DNA from: Candidatus Gastranaerophilales bacterium
GTDB taxonomy: Bacteria > Cyanobacteriota > Vampirovibrionia > Gastranaerophilales > Gastranaerophilaceae
Assembly (NCBI GenBank): GCA_947624975.1
Contig: CANQMP010000003.1
Span: forward strand, 1 to 64,000
Direction: 5' to 3'
DNA length: 64,000 nucleotides
Shown: positions 7,975 to 17,105 of the stretch, one piece after another
Layout of the letters: each line of letters starts with the position of its first letter
Position numbering within the stretch: the stretch's first letter is position 1
Notes under the pieces: generated by a model
The model's input: only the letters and a program-made list of their open reading frames with translations
What the model was told of the DNA's origin: nothing
The model's database searches: none
Translations under genes and position numbers: made by a program

Positions 7975-8547
7975 CTAATCAAAAGGGACAGTAATTATAT
8001 AGTTATTACCTTCACGTGTTTTGGTAATATCATCTGCGTCAATTTTTTCTCCAAACGCAAATGTTTGACTGTATCTTATAATTTCCTGTTTGTTGCGGTT
8101 GGTTCTTTCTCCTGCCGCATTAATTGTTAGGGTATTGTCATTTGCTTTAACTTCGATATTTTTTTCATCGTTATCAAAGGGTCTTAAATCAATGACAATT
8201 CTGTAAGCATCCGGTGTTTGTTCGACATGGATAAAATTTGCTGCCTGTTTTTCAAGTCTTTCCTGATGTTTGAAAGCCCTTTTGTCCATTTTTTCCTGTT
8301 GTTTAATGGCTCTCATCTCCATCTTATCGAAATTCTTTTCTCTTTGCATAATTGCTTTGTCCATCCTGCCCATCTGGTAAACCGGATCGTACATTCTCTT
8401 GAAATGCCAGTCGGTAATTACGTAAAATGCCGCAAATGCACCCAGAAATGCCATTAAAGCGGTCAAAAGATGTCTTAATGCAGGATGTTTGCACAAAAAG
8501 CAATCATCAAATTCTTCGTGTTTGTACTGGTTGTTGTTTTCTTCCAT
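7975..8547 (-). CDS. membrane-anchored Hsp20/alpha-crystallin-like protein
   Basis: TM HLLTALMAFLGAFAAFYVI, charged linker, C-terminal QTPDAYRIVIDLRPF...IEVKANDNTLTINAAGER...YIITVPFD. Confidence 0.6.
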   Translation of the reverse strand: MEENNNQYKHEEFDDCFLCKHPALRHLLTALMAFLGAFAAFYVITDWHFKRMYDPVYQMGRMDKAIMQREKNFDKMEMRAIKQQEKMDKRAFKHQERLEKQAANFIHVEQTPDAYRIVIDLRPFDNDEKNIEVKANDNTLTINAAGERTNRNKQEIIRYSQTFAFGEKIDADDITKTREGNNYIITVPFD

Positions 8548-8677
8548 AGAATTACTCCTTTCTTTTACAGTATAAAAAAAGTGAATTGTTAAAGTCTATT
8601 ACTCATTCGGGCTAAAACACTTGAAAAAAGTAATAATTTATGCTATCATTCTACTATATAAACGGAGTGTGTAAAGT

Positions 8678-8869
8678 ATGGCAAAAATTTTAGTAACAAT
8701 GCCCGATGATTTTCTTCACAAAATTGACGGAGTTGCATCGGAAGAACAAAGAACAAGGAGTGAACTTATCCGCGAAGCTCTGAGAGGTTATATGCGAAGA
8801 AATTCTCTCGGCAAAAATACGCAAAAAGCGGAAAGCGATGCCAAAGAGCTTGAATCACTACTTGGATAA
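8678..8869 (+). CDS. CopG/ribbon-helix-helix DNA-binding protein
   Basis: MAKILVTMPDDFLHKIDGVASEEQRTRSELIREALRGYM. Confidence 0.75.
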   Translation: MAKILVTMPDDFLHKIDGVASEEQRTRSELIREALRGYMRRNSLGKNTQKAESDAKELESLLG

Positions 8870-10114
8870 AAGTTTCTCTACCCATTTTATGAGTGCGGAT
8901 ATTTCGTAAGGTTTAGGGATGTATAAGTCCGCGCCTGCGTTTAAAACCGTTTCTTTGTCGTGGAAAACCGATGTGACAACAAGTTTTGTACGCTTGTCGT
9001 TTTCTTTTATTTTTTTACAGAGTTCAAGCCCTTTCATGCCTTCGCCCGAGTCCAAAACGATTAAGGCGGGAGAATTTTCGTAATCTTCAATTATCTCATA
9101 GCCTTGAAGGTTAAAAATTGTTTTTAACAAAAGTCTTAAAGCTTCATCTTCTTCGATTATGGCGATTTTTTTGTTAATTTCGTCTTGAATTGCATCTTCT
9201 GCGGAAATTCTCGGGCGTTCCATCAGATAATTTGATTTGTCGGGAATATCAGCCATTGCATGAATTTGTGTTAAAGCGTTCATGAGTTGTGCGGTATCGC
9301 TGTATTGTACAAACTCATTTGTTACAATACCTATTGTTGTGTGGACAAAATTTGCTCTGAGTCCTGCGTATTCATCGCCCTGCATAAGCATATAACCCCG
9401 CTGTTTGTCCTGCGGTGAATAAAATTTTGAAGCAACCGAATCAAACGCAAAAGTTAAAAAGTTTGCAAGCTGTTCGCACTTTATACTATCGGTGATTAAA
9501 AGTAATTTGTTATCCGATATCGACCCGAGATAATCATTTTCGGTTAATGCGGACTGAATAATCGCACAATAGGTTTGCATAAGTTTGTCTGAGGCAAGCT
9601 CTGTGTAATTTTCTTTATAACTGTCAAAATTTTCAATACTTATAAGCATTACGGCTTTTAAAGTGTTTTGAGAAACAATTCTTTTTATTGCCCGCATGGA
9701 ATAATTTCTTCCGGGCAAGAAATGTTTCATATCCATATTTGATTCCAATTCACGCCTCAAATGAGCCTTAACACGCATTAAAAATTCCTGTCCGTTTATG
9801 GGTTCGGATATAAAATCGTCCGCACCGTTTTCGAGCGCCGAAAGTTTGTCGTCAAGTTCCGCTGATTTTGACACGGCGATAATTACGGGACGCATATTGT
9901 AGGTTAACGCACGAATTTTTTTGCAGTAGTCGGACAAATCACTGTCGATACTGTCTGATATTATGATTATATCAGGTTCTTTGTCCTGAATAATTTTCAT
10001 CGCCGAAATAAGACTTTTACTTACGATAACTTCATTGTTTTCGTTGGAAAGAAGTTTTTTATATTTTGTAGAAAGTTCACGGCGTTTATCAATTATTAGT
10101 GTTACGGACTGCAT
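8858..10114 (-). CDS. response regulator with two receiver domains flanking a GGDEF-like/degenerate central domain
   Basis: N-terminal MQSVTLIIDKRREL...PDIIIISD; C-terminal KKIAIIEEDEALRLLLKTIFNLQGY...ALIVLDSGEGMKGLELCKKIKEND. Confidence 0.65.
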   Translation of the reverse strand: MQSVTLIIDKRRELSTKYKKLLSNENNEVIVSKSLISAMKIIQDKEPDIIIISDSIDSDLSDYCKKIRALTYNMRPVIIAVSKSAELDDKLSALENGADDFISEPINGQEFLMRVKAHLRRELESNMDMKHFLPGRNYSMRAIKRIVSQNTLKAVMLISIENFDSYKENYTELASDKLMQTYCAIIQSALTENDYLGSISDNKLLLITDSIKCEQLANFLTFAFDSVASKFYSPQDKQRGYMLMQGDEYAGLRANFVHTTIGIVTNEFVQYSDTAQLMNALTQIHAMADIPDKSNYLMERPRISAEDAIQDEINKKIAIIEEDEALRLLLKTIFNLQGYEIIEDYENSPALIVLDSGEGMKGLELCKKIKENDKRTKLVVTSVFHDKETVLNAGADLYIPKPYEISALIKWVEKLLSK

Positions 10115-10805
10115 TTTTAGCCTGCCTTTCAATATTTGCACAGGGCATGCTCACCTCAAAAGTTGTCATGCCGTTTTGAGAGTTAACACTGATTTTACCG
10201 CCCATTTTTTCGGTAAGACTCTTTGTAATGTATAATCCCAAACCGCTTCCCTGAACTTTTCGGGTTAAAGGATTATCTATACGTGAAAATTTAGTGAATA
10301 TCTTTTCGTAATCTTCTTTTTTAATTTCTATGCCTTTGTTGATAACTTTAATTTTAACAAACTGCTCGTCAAAACTCGATCGGATAAGTATTCCTGAATT
10401 CAAATCACCGTATTTTGAGGCATTTTCAATTAAATTTGTCATTATCTGCTGAAATTTATCTTTGTCTGCAAGAATTTGCGGTGTTTTATCGCTGATTTCA
10501 ACGCTGTAAGTTTTGTCTTTGTACTGATTTTTTATAATCGAACAGCACATCTCAATAACAGGTTTTATCGCAAATTCCTTATAAATAAGATTTTCTTTCG
10601 TTTCCTGAAGTTTTGTGACGGAGAGCATGTTTTCAACAAGATTAATAAGCCTGTCTGACTGCTCGACAATTATTTTCAAAAACTTTTTTTTACTTTCGTC
10701 GTCAAGTTTTTCCCAGGAAGTAAGCATGGTTTCGGAAAAACCCCTAATTGAAGTCAAAGGAGTTCTGAGTTCGTGACTAACCGTTGAGATAAAATCTTCG
10801 TTCAT
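10089..10805 (-). CDS. sensor-less histidine kinase (HisKA + HATPase)
   Basis: MNEDFISTVSHELRTPLTSIRGFSE...QGSGLGLYITKSLTEKMGGKISV. Confidence 0.85.
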   Translation of the reverse strand: MNEDFISTVSHELRTPLTSIRGFSETMLTSWEKLDDESKKKFLKIIVEQSDRLINLVENMLSVTKLQETKENLIYKEFAIKPVIEMCCSIIKNQYKDKTYSVEISDKTPQILADKDKFQQIMTNLIENASKYGDLNSGILIRSSFDEQFVKIKVINKGIEIKKEDYEKIFTKFSRIDNPLTRKVQGSGLGLYITKSLTEKMGGKISVNSQNGMTTFEVSMPCANIERQAKNAVRNTNN

Positions 10806-10811
10806 AAAATT

Positions 10812-10840
10812 ATTATAACAAAATTTTTTATCTACATCAA
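10812..10840 (-). promoter_or_regulatory. promoter TTGATG-17-TATAAT, 6 nt before the histidine kinase ATG
   Basis: Read on reverse strand. Confidence 0.6.
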
Positions 10841-10901
10841 ATGTATGAGATTTTTATAATGAATGAAAGTTTAAATTTTGCTTTTCCGACTATGAAATTG
10901 T

Positions 10902-10980
10902 TATGTTATGGAAAACTTCTGTTTTTCATACCTCCTCCCCAAGTCTGGTAGCCGTTCTTTAGTAAGAATGGCTTTTTTTT
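10902..10980 (+). ncRNA. candidate small RNA with intrinsic terminator
   Basis: TTGCTT-18-TATGTT promoter-like start; hairpin ATGGAAAAC-ttct-GTTTTTCAT, single-stranded CCTCCTCCCC, terminator AGCCGTTCTT-TAGT-AAGAATGGCT-T8. Confidence 0.4.
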
Positions 10981-11077
10981 ATTTAAAAAAAAATAATATT
11001 TTTTTAATCCATTTTAAAAAAACCGCTTGCCAAAATTTTTTTTGTATTATACTATAAATTACAGGAAAGGTAATTTT

Positions 11078-11317
11078 ATGGATCAAATTATAAGAGTCGC
11101 ATGGGATTTAAATGATAACACGGACAACAGATATAAGCTCGTTTACGAGATAGCCGAGCTTGCAAAAAAACTTGTCGATGAAAATCAGGCTAAGAAAATT
11201 CACGAAGAATTCAGTTTTGAAGAAAATTTTGAAACTTCTTACAAAAAAGAAAATCCCGTTGAACATGCAATTATGGTCAAAGCTGCAGAAGCTGATGACG
11301 ACCGTTTGGTAGGCTAA
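11078..11317 (+). CDS. hypothetical protein
   Basis: AGGAAAGGTAATTTT-ATG; MDQIIRVAWDLNDNTDNRYKLVYEIAELAKKL. Confidence 0.65.
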   Translation: MDQIIRVAWDLNDNTDNRYKLVYEIAELAKKLVDENQAKKIHEEFSFEENFETSYKKENPVEHAIMVKAAEADDDRLVG

Positions 11318-11357
11318 TTTATCAAAAAAAGTACGATTGTTTTTATAAAAGGATTTT

Positions 11358-12158
11358 ATGAAAGACACCGTTAAATTTATCAATGAACATACCGAAAATT
11401 TTAATCCGGAAATAGGTATTGTTCTCGGCTCAGGGCTTGGCGAACTTGCCGATGAGTTCTGTAAGTTTGCAATATCGTACAACGAAATCCCGGGCTTTCT
11501 GAGTTCTACGGTTAAAGGTCACAAGGGAAAACTCGTTTTTGCGGTGATTAACGGTAAAAAAGTCGTCATGATGCAAGGCAGAAATCACTTTTACGAAGGT
11601 CATTCAATGAAAGATATAACTTACCCCGTAAAGGTTATGAAAGCTTTGGGTGTCAAAACTCTAATCCTGACAAATGCCGCAGGAGCCGTAAACGAGAGTT
11701 TCAGACCCGCAGATTTGATGATAATAACCGACCATATTAATTTTATGGGTTCAAATCCTTTATTGGGAAGTAATGACGACAGTTTGGGCGAAAGATTTCC
11801 CGATATGACGGAAGTTTATAAGAAGAATTTGATAAAAATTGCCGAAGATTCTGCAAAAAAAGCGGGTATTGATATTCAAAAAGGCATTTATTGGGCAAAT
11901 TCAGGGCCTTCTTACGAAACTCCTGCAGAAATTTCAATGATTAGAAAACTCGGCGGAGATGCCGTCGGAATGTCCACCGTTCCCGAAGCTATCGTCGCAA
12001 ACTATTGCGGAATGAATGTTTTAGGAATTAGTTGTATTACAAATTCCGCAAGTTCAAGTTCGGGAAATAAACTTTCACACGAAGAAGTCATTGAAACGGC
12101 AAATATCGCAAAAGTTAAATTTAAAAATCTTATTTTACAAATACTTGAAAATCTTTAA
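11358..12158 (+). CDS. purine nucleoside phosphorylase
   Basis: EIGIVLGSGLGELADEF, GRNHFYEGHSM, GDAVGMSTVPEAIVANYCGM. Confidence 0.9.
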   Translation: MKDTVKFINEHTENFNPEIGIVLGSGLGELADEFCKFAISYNEIPGFLSSTVKGHKGKLVFAVINGKKVVMMQGRNHFYEGHSMKDITYPVKVMKALGVKTLILTNAAGAVNESFRPADLMIITDHINFMGSNPLLGSNDDSLGERFPDMTEVYKKNLIKIAEDSAKKAGIDIQKGIYWANSGPSYETPAEISMIRKLGGDAVGMSTVPEAIVANYCGMNVLGISCITNSASSSSGNKLSHEEVIETANIAKVKFKNLILQILENL

Positions 12159-12183
12159 AAAAACCGCCTTTGAGGCGGTTTTT
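12158..12183. terminator. hairpin AAACCGCCTTTGAGGCGGTTTTT
   Basis: Between convergent genes. Confidence 0.8.
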
Positions 12184-12186
12184 AAG

Positions 12187-13368
12187 TTATAAATTAATTG
12201 ATTTGTGCTTTTCTGAAATTCGTTTAGCTAAATCGTCCAATTTATCAAATTCAAATGCGGTCGGTTTCCCTTTTACTTCAAGCGGATCGGCTACAATTTC
12301 CAACTTCAACGGTTTCAATATTTCTCCGATTAATCCGAAAAGGTTTCCGCCCCAGCCGTACGAGCCTAAAAGTGCCGCAAATTTTGTTTTCGGTCTTAAA
12401 ACCGATGCCAAATAGGCTATGTTAACCATTGCTGGATGAGGCCCTGCCAGTACCATAGGTACGCCTAAAACCACCGTTGCCGCATCCACAAGTGACATCG
12501 CCAAATCGCCCAAATCACCTCGGATTATGTCAAACTTGAAGGTCTGAATACCATTTTCTTCAAGTCTTGCCGCCAAATAATCAATCATTTCCTTTGTACT
12601 TTCATACATGGAAACGTAGGGAAGAACAACGAGGTTTTTGGGTTCATCCGTCGTCCAGTCTGCGTACAAGTCCAAAATGTAATCAGGTCTTGCATGAACA
12701 GGGCCGTGACTTGGCAAAATCATATCAACATTCATTTCTTTAATCATTTTTGTATAACGATTGCACATCATCCTGAAAGGCATCATGATTTCAGCATAAT
12801 AACGCTTTGCACTGTTTTTGAGTTCTTCGCTTTCGACGGCAAAAACATCATCAAATGTGTAATGTGCCCCTAAAAAGTCGCAGGTGCAAATTACGTTATC
12901 TTCTTTGAGGAAAGTAAACATCGTATCGGGCCAATGAACTCCGGGAGCAAAGATAAATCTCACTGTTTTATCGCCCAGAGAAACCTCCTCGCCGTCAACG
13001 ACTTCTCTAATCCTGTTATTTGGAACGTGGAGCATTGATTTGATGTTGTTAGCGACTTTTGAATTTGTAAGCACGACCGCTTCTGGGTATTTTTCCAATA
13101 ATGCAGGAATTGAACCCGAATGGTCTTGTTCACCGTGATTTTGGATAATATAATCGACTCTTTCTATGTTGTTTTCATCCAAACTGTTCAAATATTGTTC
13201 GGTAAACGGAGGGTACATGGTGTCGATTATTGCGGTTTTTTCAGAACCTTTAACAAGGTAAGAATTGTAGCTTGTGCCGTTTTCAAGCGGTATAAGCTCA
13301 TCAAAAATCTTTCTGTCACAGTCGTTTAAACCGCAGTAAAAAATATTATTTTTAATTTCTTTAAACAT
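12187..13368 (-). CDS. flavodiiron protein (A-type flavoprotein, O2/NO reductase)
   Basis: HGEQDHSGSIPALLEKYPEA, HWPDTMFTF, CDFLGAHYTF, C-terminal flavodoxin domain. Confidence 0.9.
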   Translation of the reverse strand: MFKEIKNNIFYCGLNDCDRKIFDELIPLENGTSYNSYLVKGSEKTAIIDTMYPPFTEQYLNSLDENNIERVDYIIQNHGEQDHSGSIPALLEKYPEAVVLTNSKVANNIKSMLHVPNNRIREVVDGEEVSLGDKTVRFIFAPGVHWPDTMFTFLKEDNVICTCDFLGAHYTFDDVFAVESEELKNSAKRYYAEIMMPFRMMCNRYTKMIKEMNVDMILPSHGPVHARPDYILDLYADWTTDEPKNLVVLPYVSMYESTKEMIDYLAARLEENGIQTFKFDIIRGDLGDLAMSLVDAATVVLGVPMVLAGPHPAMVNIAYLASVLRPKTKFAALLGSYGWGGNLFGLIGEILKPLKLEIVADPLEVKGKPTAFEFDKLDDLAKRISEKHKSINL

Positions 13369-13369
13369 A

Positions 13370-13924
13370 TTACTTTTCTCCTATATTGTCGAATGGTCTT
13401 TTAAAGAAAAATATATCTTCATTAAAGCATAAGGGGCAATGGTCGGGCATTTCCTTCTGGTCGAAATATACTCCGCAAACCGAACATTCCCAGCGATAAT
13501 TACCTTTTTCATCGGGTTGAACATGGTCATCTTTAACACTTGCCAAAAGTTTTTCAAACATAACCTGATATTGTTTTTCAACTTCAGCGATATGTTCAAA
13601 CAAATCGGCTAAATGTTCAACGCCTTCCTCTCTTGCCTGTTTGGCACAAGTTTTGTAATATTTGCCTAAAAGTGAATATTTACCTTTTGCAATTTCTTCC
13701 AGAGCGTCGGAAGTGTGCATTTCAATTCCTTCATTCAGCCACTTGAACCAAAGTTTAGCATGCTCTTTTCTGCCGTTAATTACATTTTCAAGATATTTTC
13801 CGATATAATCATACCCTTCTTTTTGTGCAAGCAATTTGTAAAACTCGCACATATTTCTTAATTGTGATTCGACGGCAAAAGCCTTTAGCAAATTCTGCTC
13901 GGTTTTCGAGCCTTTAATTTCCAT
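13370..13924 (-). CDS. rubrerythrin
   Basis: Four-helix N-terminus with C-terminal CSVCGVYFDQKEMPDHCPLC. Confidence 0.9.
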   Translation of the reverse strand: MEIKGSKTEQNLLKAFAVESQLRNMCEFYKLLAQKEGYDYIGKYLENVINGRKEHAKLWFKWLNEGIEMHTSDALEEIAKGKYSLLGKYYKTCAKQAREEGVEHLADLFEHIAEVEKQYQVMFEKLLASVKDDHVQPDEKGNYRWECSVCGVYFDQKEMPDHCPLCFNEDIFFFKRPFDNIGEK

Positions 13925-13933
13925 AAAAATCTC

Positions 13934-14065
13934 CTATTCTTTTTCAAACATGTCTTTTCCGACACCGCACAAAGGGCATGTGTAATCTTCCGGTAAATCT
14001 TCAAATTTCACACCGTCCTCAGCTTCATAAACATAACCGCAAACACTGCATACATATTTTTCCAT
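13934..14065 (-). CDS. rubredoxin (43 aa)
   Basis: [43 protein letters not shown]; missing from the ORF track because of length. Confidence 0.92.
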   Translation of the reverse strand: MEKYVCSVCGYVYEAEDGVKFEDLPEDYTCPLCGVGKDMFEKE

Positions 14066-14181
14066 AAATACTCTCTCCTTTTTTTTAATTGTATGCCAGT
14101 TATTTGAATATTGTCAATAGCACAGCTTAATATAACTATATAATAAAGCAATTTTTTAAATGCTTTTGTTTTAATAGATGT

Positions 14182-14445
14182 ATGAATAGTGTGAATTCAA
14201 ACATGAAAGGTCCGAAATTGAATGTTGGGGTCATAATACCGCCCGACAGTCATTATAAACCCGTACTGTACTCAGACTGCGAGGCGGAAAAAAATTTTAA
14301 CGCTCTTTGTAATGATATTTTTCTATCGACAAAGAAAAGCGGAAAAATTAACGAACATAAAACCCCGAAATCAATTTATATCTTTCTCGGCGGAATTTTA
14401 GCGGCACTCGGTGTCTGTAAAATCAAACATCTGATTAAAAAATAA
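14182..14445 (+). CDS. hypothetical protein
   Basis: Open frame with C-terminal hydrophobic segment IYIFLGGILAALGVC. Confidence 0.5.
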   Translation: MNSVNSNMKGPKLNVGVIIPPDSHYKPVLYSDCEAEKNFNALCNDIFLSTKKSGKINEHKTPKSIYIFLGGILAALGVCKIKHLIKK

Positions 14446-14447
14446 AT

Positions 14448-14798
14448 CTATTCGTTTTTCTTTTTTATGGCTTCATCAAGGGCTTTTTCCAGCACGGATA
14501 TTTTATTTTCAAGCACTTGAATTTTTGCTTCACCGTTTGAATTTGAAATCGAACCTTTTTCAAGTTCACGTTTGTAAGCTTCAAACTTGGTTTTCAGCGA
14601 TTTGTAAACAGGTGCGAGAAAAAATACCGCCGATATTATGCCCAAAATAAATACAACAACGGTAAAAACAGCCAGATTAACCGCATAAGTTCCGACATGA
14701 AATGCGTTTGTGAACATATTTACCGTAATGTTATTCTGAAAATTCATTGCAATTATCAAACATATTGCCAAAAAAGCCAAAACCGATATTATCTGCAT
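14448..14798 (-). CDS. LapA/DUF1049-like membrane protein
   Basis: Two TM segments plus coiled-coil tail. Confidence 0.6.
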   Translation of the reverse strand: MQIISVLAFLAICLIIAMNFQNNITVNMFTNAFHVGTYAVNLAVFTVVVFILGIISAVFFLAPVYKSLKTKFEAYKRELEKGSISNSNGEAKIQVLENKISVLEKALDEAIKKKNE

Positions 14799-14802
14799 TT
14801 TT

Positions 14803-15699
14803 TTACCCTCTCAAATATTTTAAAACCTTAACGATTTTTTCATCAGGTTCAATTTTCAACTCTATTATTTCATTTCCAAACGGTTTTGTAAAGCTTAAAA
14901 AATACGATTGCAAAACCTGTTCATCCGTTTTAACTTTTCCTTTCCCCGCTCCGTAAAGAGTGTCGTTGTAAACGGGATGGTTAATGCTTTTCAAATGCAC
15001 TCTTATTTGGTGAGTTCTTCCCGTTATAAGTGTAAGCTCAACAAGCGTATGTTCTTTGAACCTTTCAAGAACTTTTACCTTTGTGAGGCTTTCTTTTCCG
15101 TCCGCTCGTACCATCATTTTATGCGGTTGGTTCGGGTTTCTGCCTATGGGCGAATTTATTTCAAACTCATCTTGTTCAATTACGCCTTTAACTACTGCCA
15201 GATACTTTTTTGTTATCGTATGATTTTTAATTTGTTGTGCAAGAAATTCGTGTGCAGGGTTAATTTTTGCGACCATTAAAAGTCCTGACGTATTTCTGTC
15301 AAGCCTGTGGACAATTCCGCGTCTGAAAGAACCGTTAATATCTGACAAATTCTCTCCGTATCTGCATAAAAGTGCGTTAACGAGGGTGTTTTCACGTTCG
15401 GTTGATGTCGGATGCGTTAGCATTCCTGAGGGCTTGTTCACAACAAGCATATTTTCATCCTCATAAACAATCTCAAGTCTTATGTTTTGGGGCGGAACGG
15501 GAATTTCCTGCGGAATTTCAAAATCTATTTCATCATTTTCTTTAAGGCAATATGACGGTTTTTTAATATTTCCGTTGATTTTTATACTGCCCGATTTTAT
15601 GTAATTTTGGATTTTTGAGCGGGAAATATTCGGAGTTATTTCGGTCAAATAACTGTCAAGACGTTTATTTTCATCATTTTCATCCGTGCGAATTATCAT
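14803..15699 (-). CDS. RluA/RluD-family pseudouridine synthase
   Basis: S4-like N-terminus, GIVHRLDRNTSGLLMVAK. Confidence 0.92.
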   Translation of the reverse strand: MIIRTDENDENKRLDSYLTEITPNISRSKIQNYIKSGSIKINGNIKKPSYCLKENDEIDFEIPQEIPVPPQNIRLEIVYEDENMLVVNKPSGMLTHPTSTERENTLVNALLCRYGENLSDINGSFRRGIVHRLDRNTSGLLMVAKINPAHEFLAQQIKNHTITKKYLAVVKGVIEQDEFEINSPIGRNPNQPHKMMVRADGKESLTKVKVLERFKEHTLVELTLITGRTHQIRVHLKSINHPVYNDTLYGAGKGKVKTDEQVLQSYFLSFTKPFGNEIIELKIEPDEKIVKVLKYLRG

Positions 15700-15700
15700 T

Positions 15701-16171
15701 TTATTTCGTCTTTTTTATTATTATCAACACAATAAGAACAATTACGGCAACATTTATAAATATATCCGAAATATTAAAAACCGGAAAATTTATAAAATTA
15801 AGCTGAAAATAATCTCTGACGTACCCGAATGCGATTCTTTCATGCAAATTTCCAGCAATTCCCGCCGATAAAAGTGCCACAAAAAACATCGTCTTTAAAG
15901 ATATTGATTTGAGGTGATTAATTACGTGGAGTGCAAGCAAAACGAGTGCTATCATTGATAAAATTATCAAAAGTTCCCTAGAATCCTGCAATATACTGAA
16001 TGCCGCACCCGTATTTTTTACGAAGTTCAACGAAAAAACGGGATTATTCATATTCAAGCCGTTCATCAGCCGTTCCGTCATTATGTTTGAAAGATAAAGG
16101 TCGGTGAATATAAAAAATACATAGCATACAACAAAATATATAAACTTACTTGTTTTGTCCATTATCATCAC
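15701..16171 (-). CDS. lspA: signal peptidase II
   Basis: FSLNFVKNTGAAFSIL...SAGIAGNLHERIAFGYVRDYFQL...FPVFNISDIFINVAV. Confidence 0.88.
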   Translation of the reverse strand: MMIMDKTSKFIYFVVCYVFFIFTDLYLSNIMTERLMNGLNMNNPVFSLNFVKNTGAAFSILQDSRELLIILSMIALVLLALHVINHLKSISLKTMFFVALLSAGIAGNLHERIAFGYVRDYFQLNFINFPVFNISDIFINVAVIVLIVLIIIKKTK

Positions 16172-17042
16172 TCCGTATAAACTTATTTACAGGCACAACA
16201 TTAATCCTTGTCATAATAAAAGCTAATCCAGTCATATAAATTTCCAAATTCTTTTCGTCAACACCTCTTGCATGAGCAATTCCGACGGAAGCTACCGCAT
16301 ATTCATTGATATTATCGCTATTTGAACGGAATACTCTTTCTAAAATATTTCCGTAAATTGGTCTGAAATTTTCCTGGGGTTGAGTTTGCGGATAAACGAT
16401 TGATTCTTTCCCTATTGAGGCTGCTACTTCTGCTCCTGCGGGAGTATTAACCTTTAAAGTTACGGTATAATCTTTATTTGAACCGATTTGTTTGGGGGCA
16501 TTAAGCTCCATATCCATATATCTGGCTTCTCCGAACTTTAGAGAAGATGTTTCTTGAATAATTTCTTCCGAGCAAATAAACCACTTTGAGCCTTGCTTTT
16601 CAAGGTGATAGATGCTGACGGATTCCGAAAAAAGCTCGGCTACGGTTTGTAATTCTTTAAATTGCTCGACAGGTGCGGAAACTGCGGTTTCTTTGACAAG
16701 AATTGATGCGTAATTGTCGCTGAAATCAACATTCAACACATCCATGTAGTAGGTAATATCAGGGTAAGTTTCCCAAGTTTCCTTTATTAATCGCAGATAA
16801 ATGTCCCTGTTAAACCCGTCTGAATTCACGTAATTCGGTGAATAAAACTCGCCGAGTTTTTCAATGTTATGCTCATTTGCAACCGTATTCTGGTTTTTAA
16901 TGATTTGTTCCAGTTGTTTTTGAGTGCTTTTGTAAATTCTGTTTTGCTCAACACGGGCTTTGTAATTCGATAAAGCCCCCGCATTACAAGGCACTGCGGC
17001 TAAAAACAGTAAAAATATTAATAAAACGGATATCTTTTTCAT
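16146..17042 (-). CDS. secreted hypothetical protein, NTF2/SnoaL-like
   Basis: Signal peptide MKKISVLLIFLLFLAAVPCNAGA; YMDVLNVDFSDNYASILVKETAV. Confidence 0.55.
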   Translation of the reverse strand: MKKISVLLIFLLFLAAVPCNAGALSNYKARVEQNRIYKSTQKQLEQIIKNQNTVANEHNIEKLGEFYSPNYVNSDGFNRDIYLRLIKETWETYPDITYYMDVLNVDFSDNYASILVKETAVSAPVEQFKELQTVAELFSESVSIYHLEKQGSKWFICSEEIIQETSSLKFGEARYMDMELNAPKQIGSNKDYTVTLKVNTPAGAEVAASIGKESIVYPQTQPQENFRPIYGNILERVFRSNSDNINEYAVASVGIAHARGVDEKNLEIYMTGLAFIMTRINVVPVNKFIRSDDNGQNK

Positions 17043-17105
17043 AATTATATTATACATAAAAACTTTTTTATGTTAATATCAATTTAAAAGTTAGGAGAGA
17101 AAGAG

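Noticed and set aside
8678-8869. Toxin-antitoxin module based on the CopG-like protein
   Set aside because: No toxin-like partner adjacent; the downstream gene is a convergent response regulator, so only an orphan RHH protein is supported.
17058-17105. T-box leader upstream of leuS
   Set aside because: Upstream gap is about 60 nt with no T-box or antiterminator sequence.
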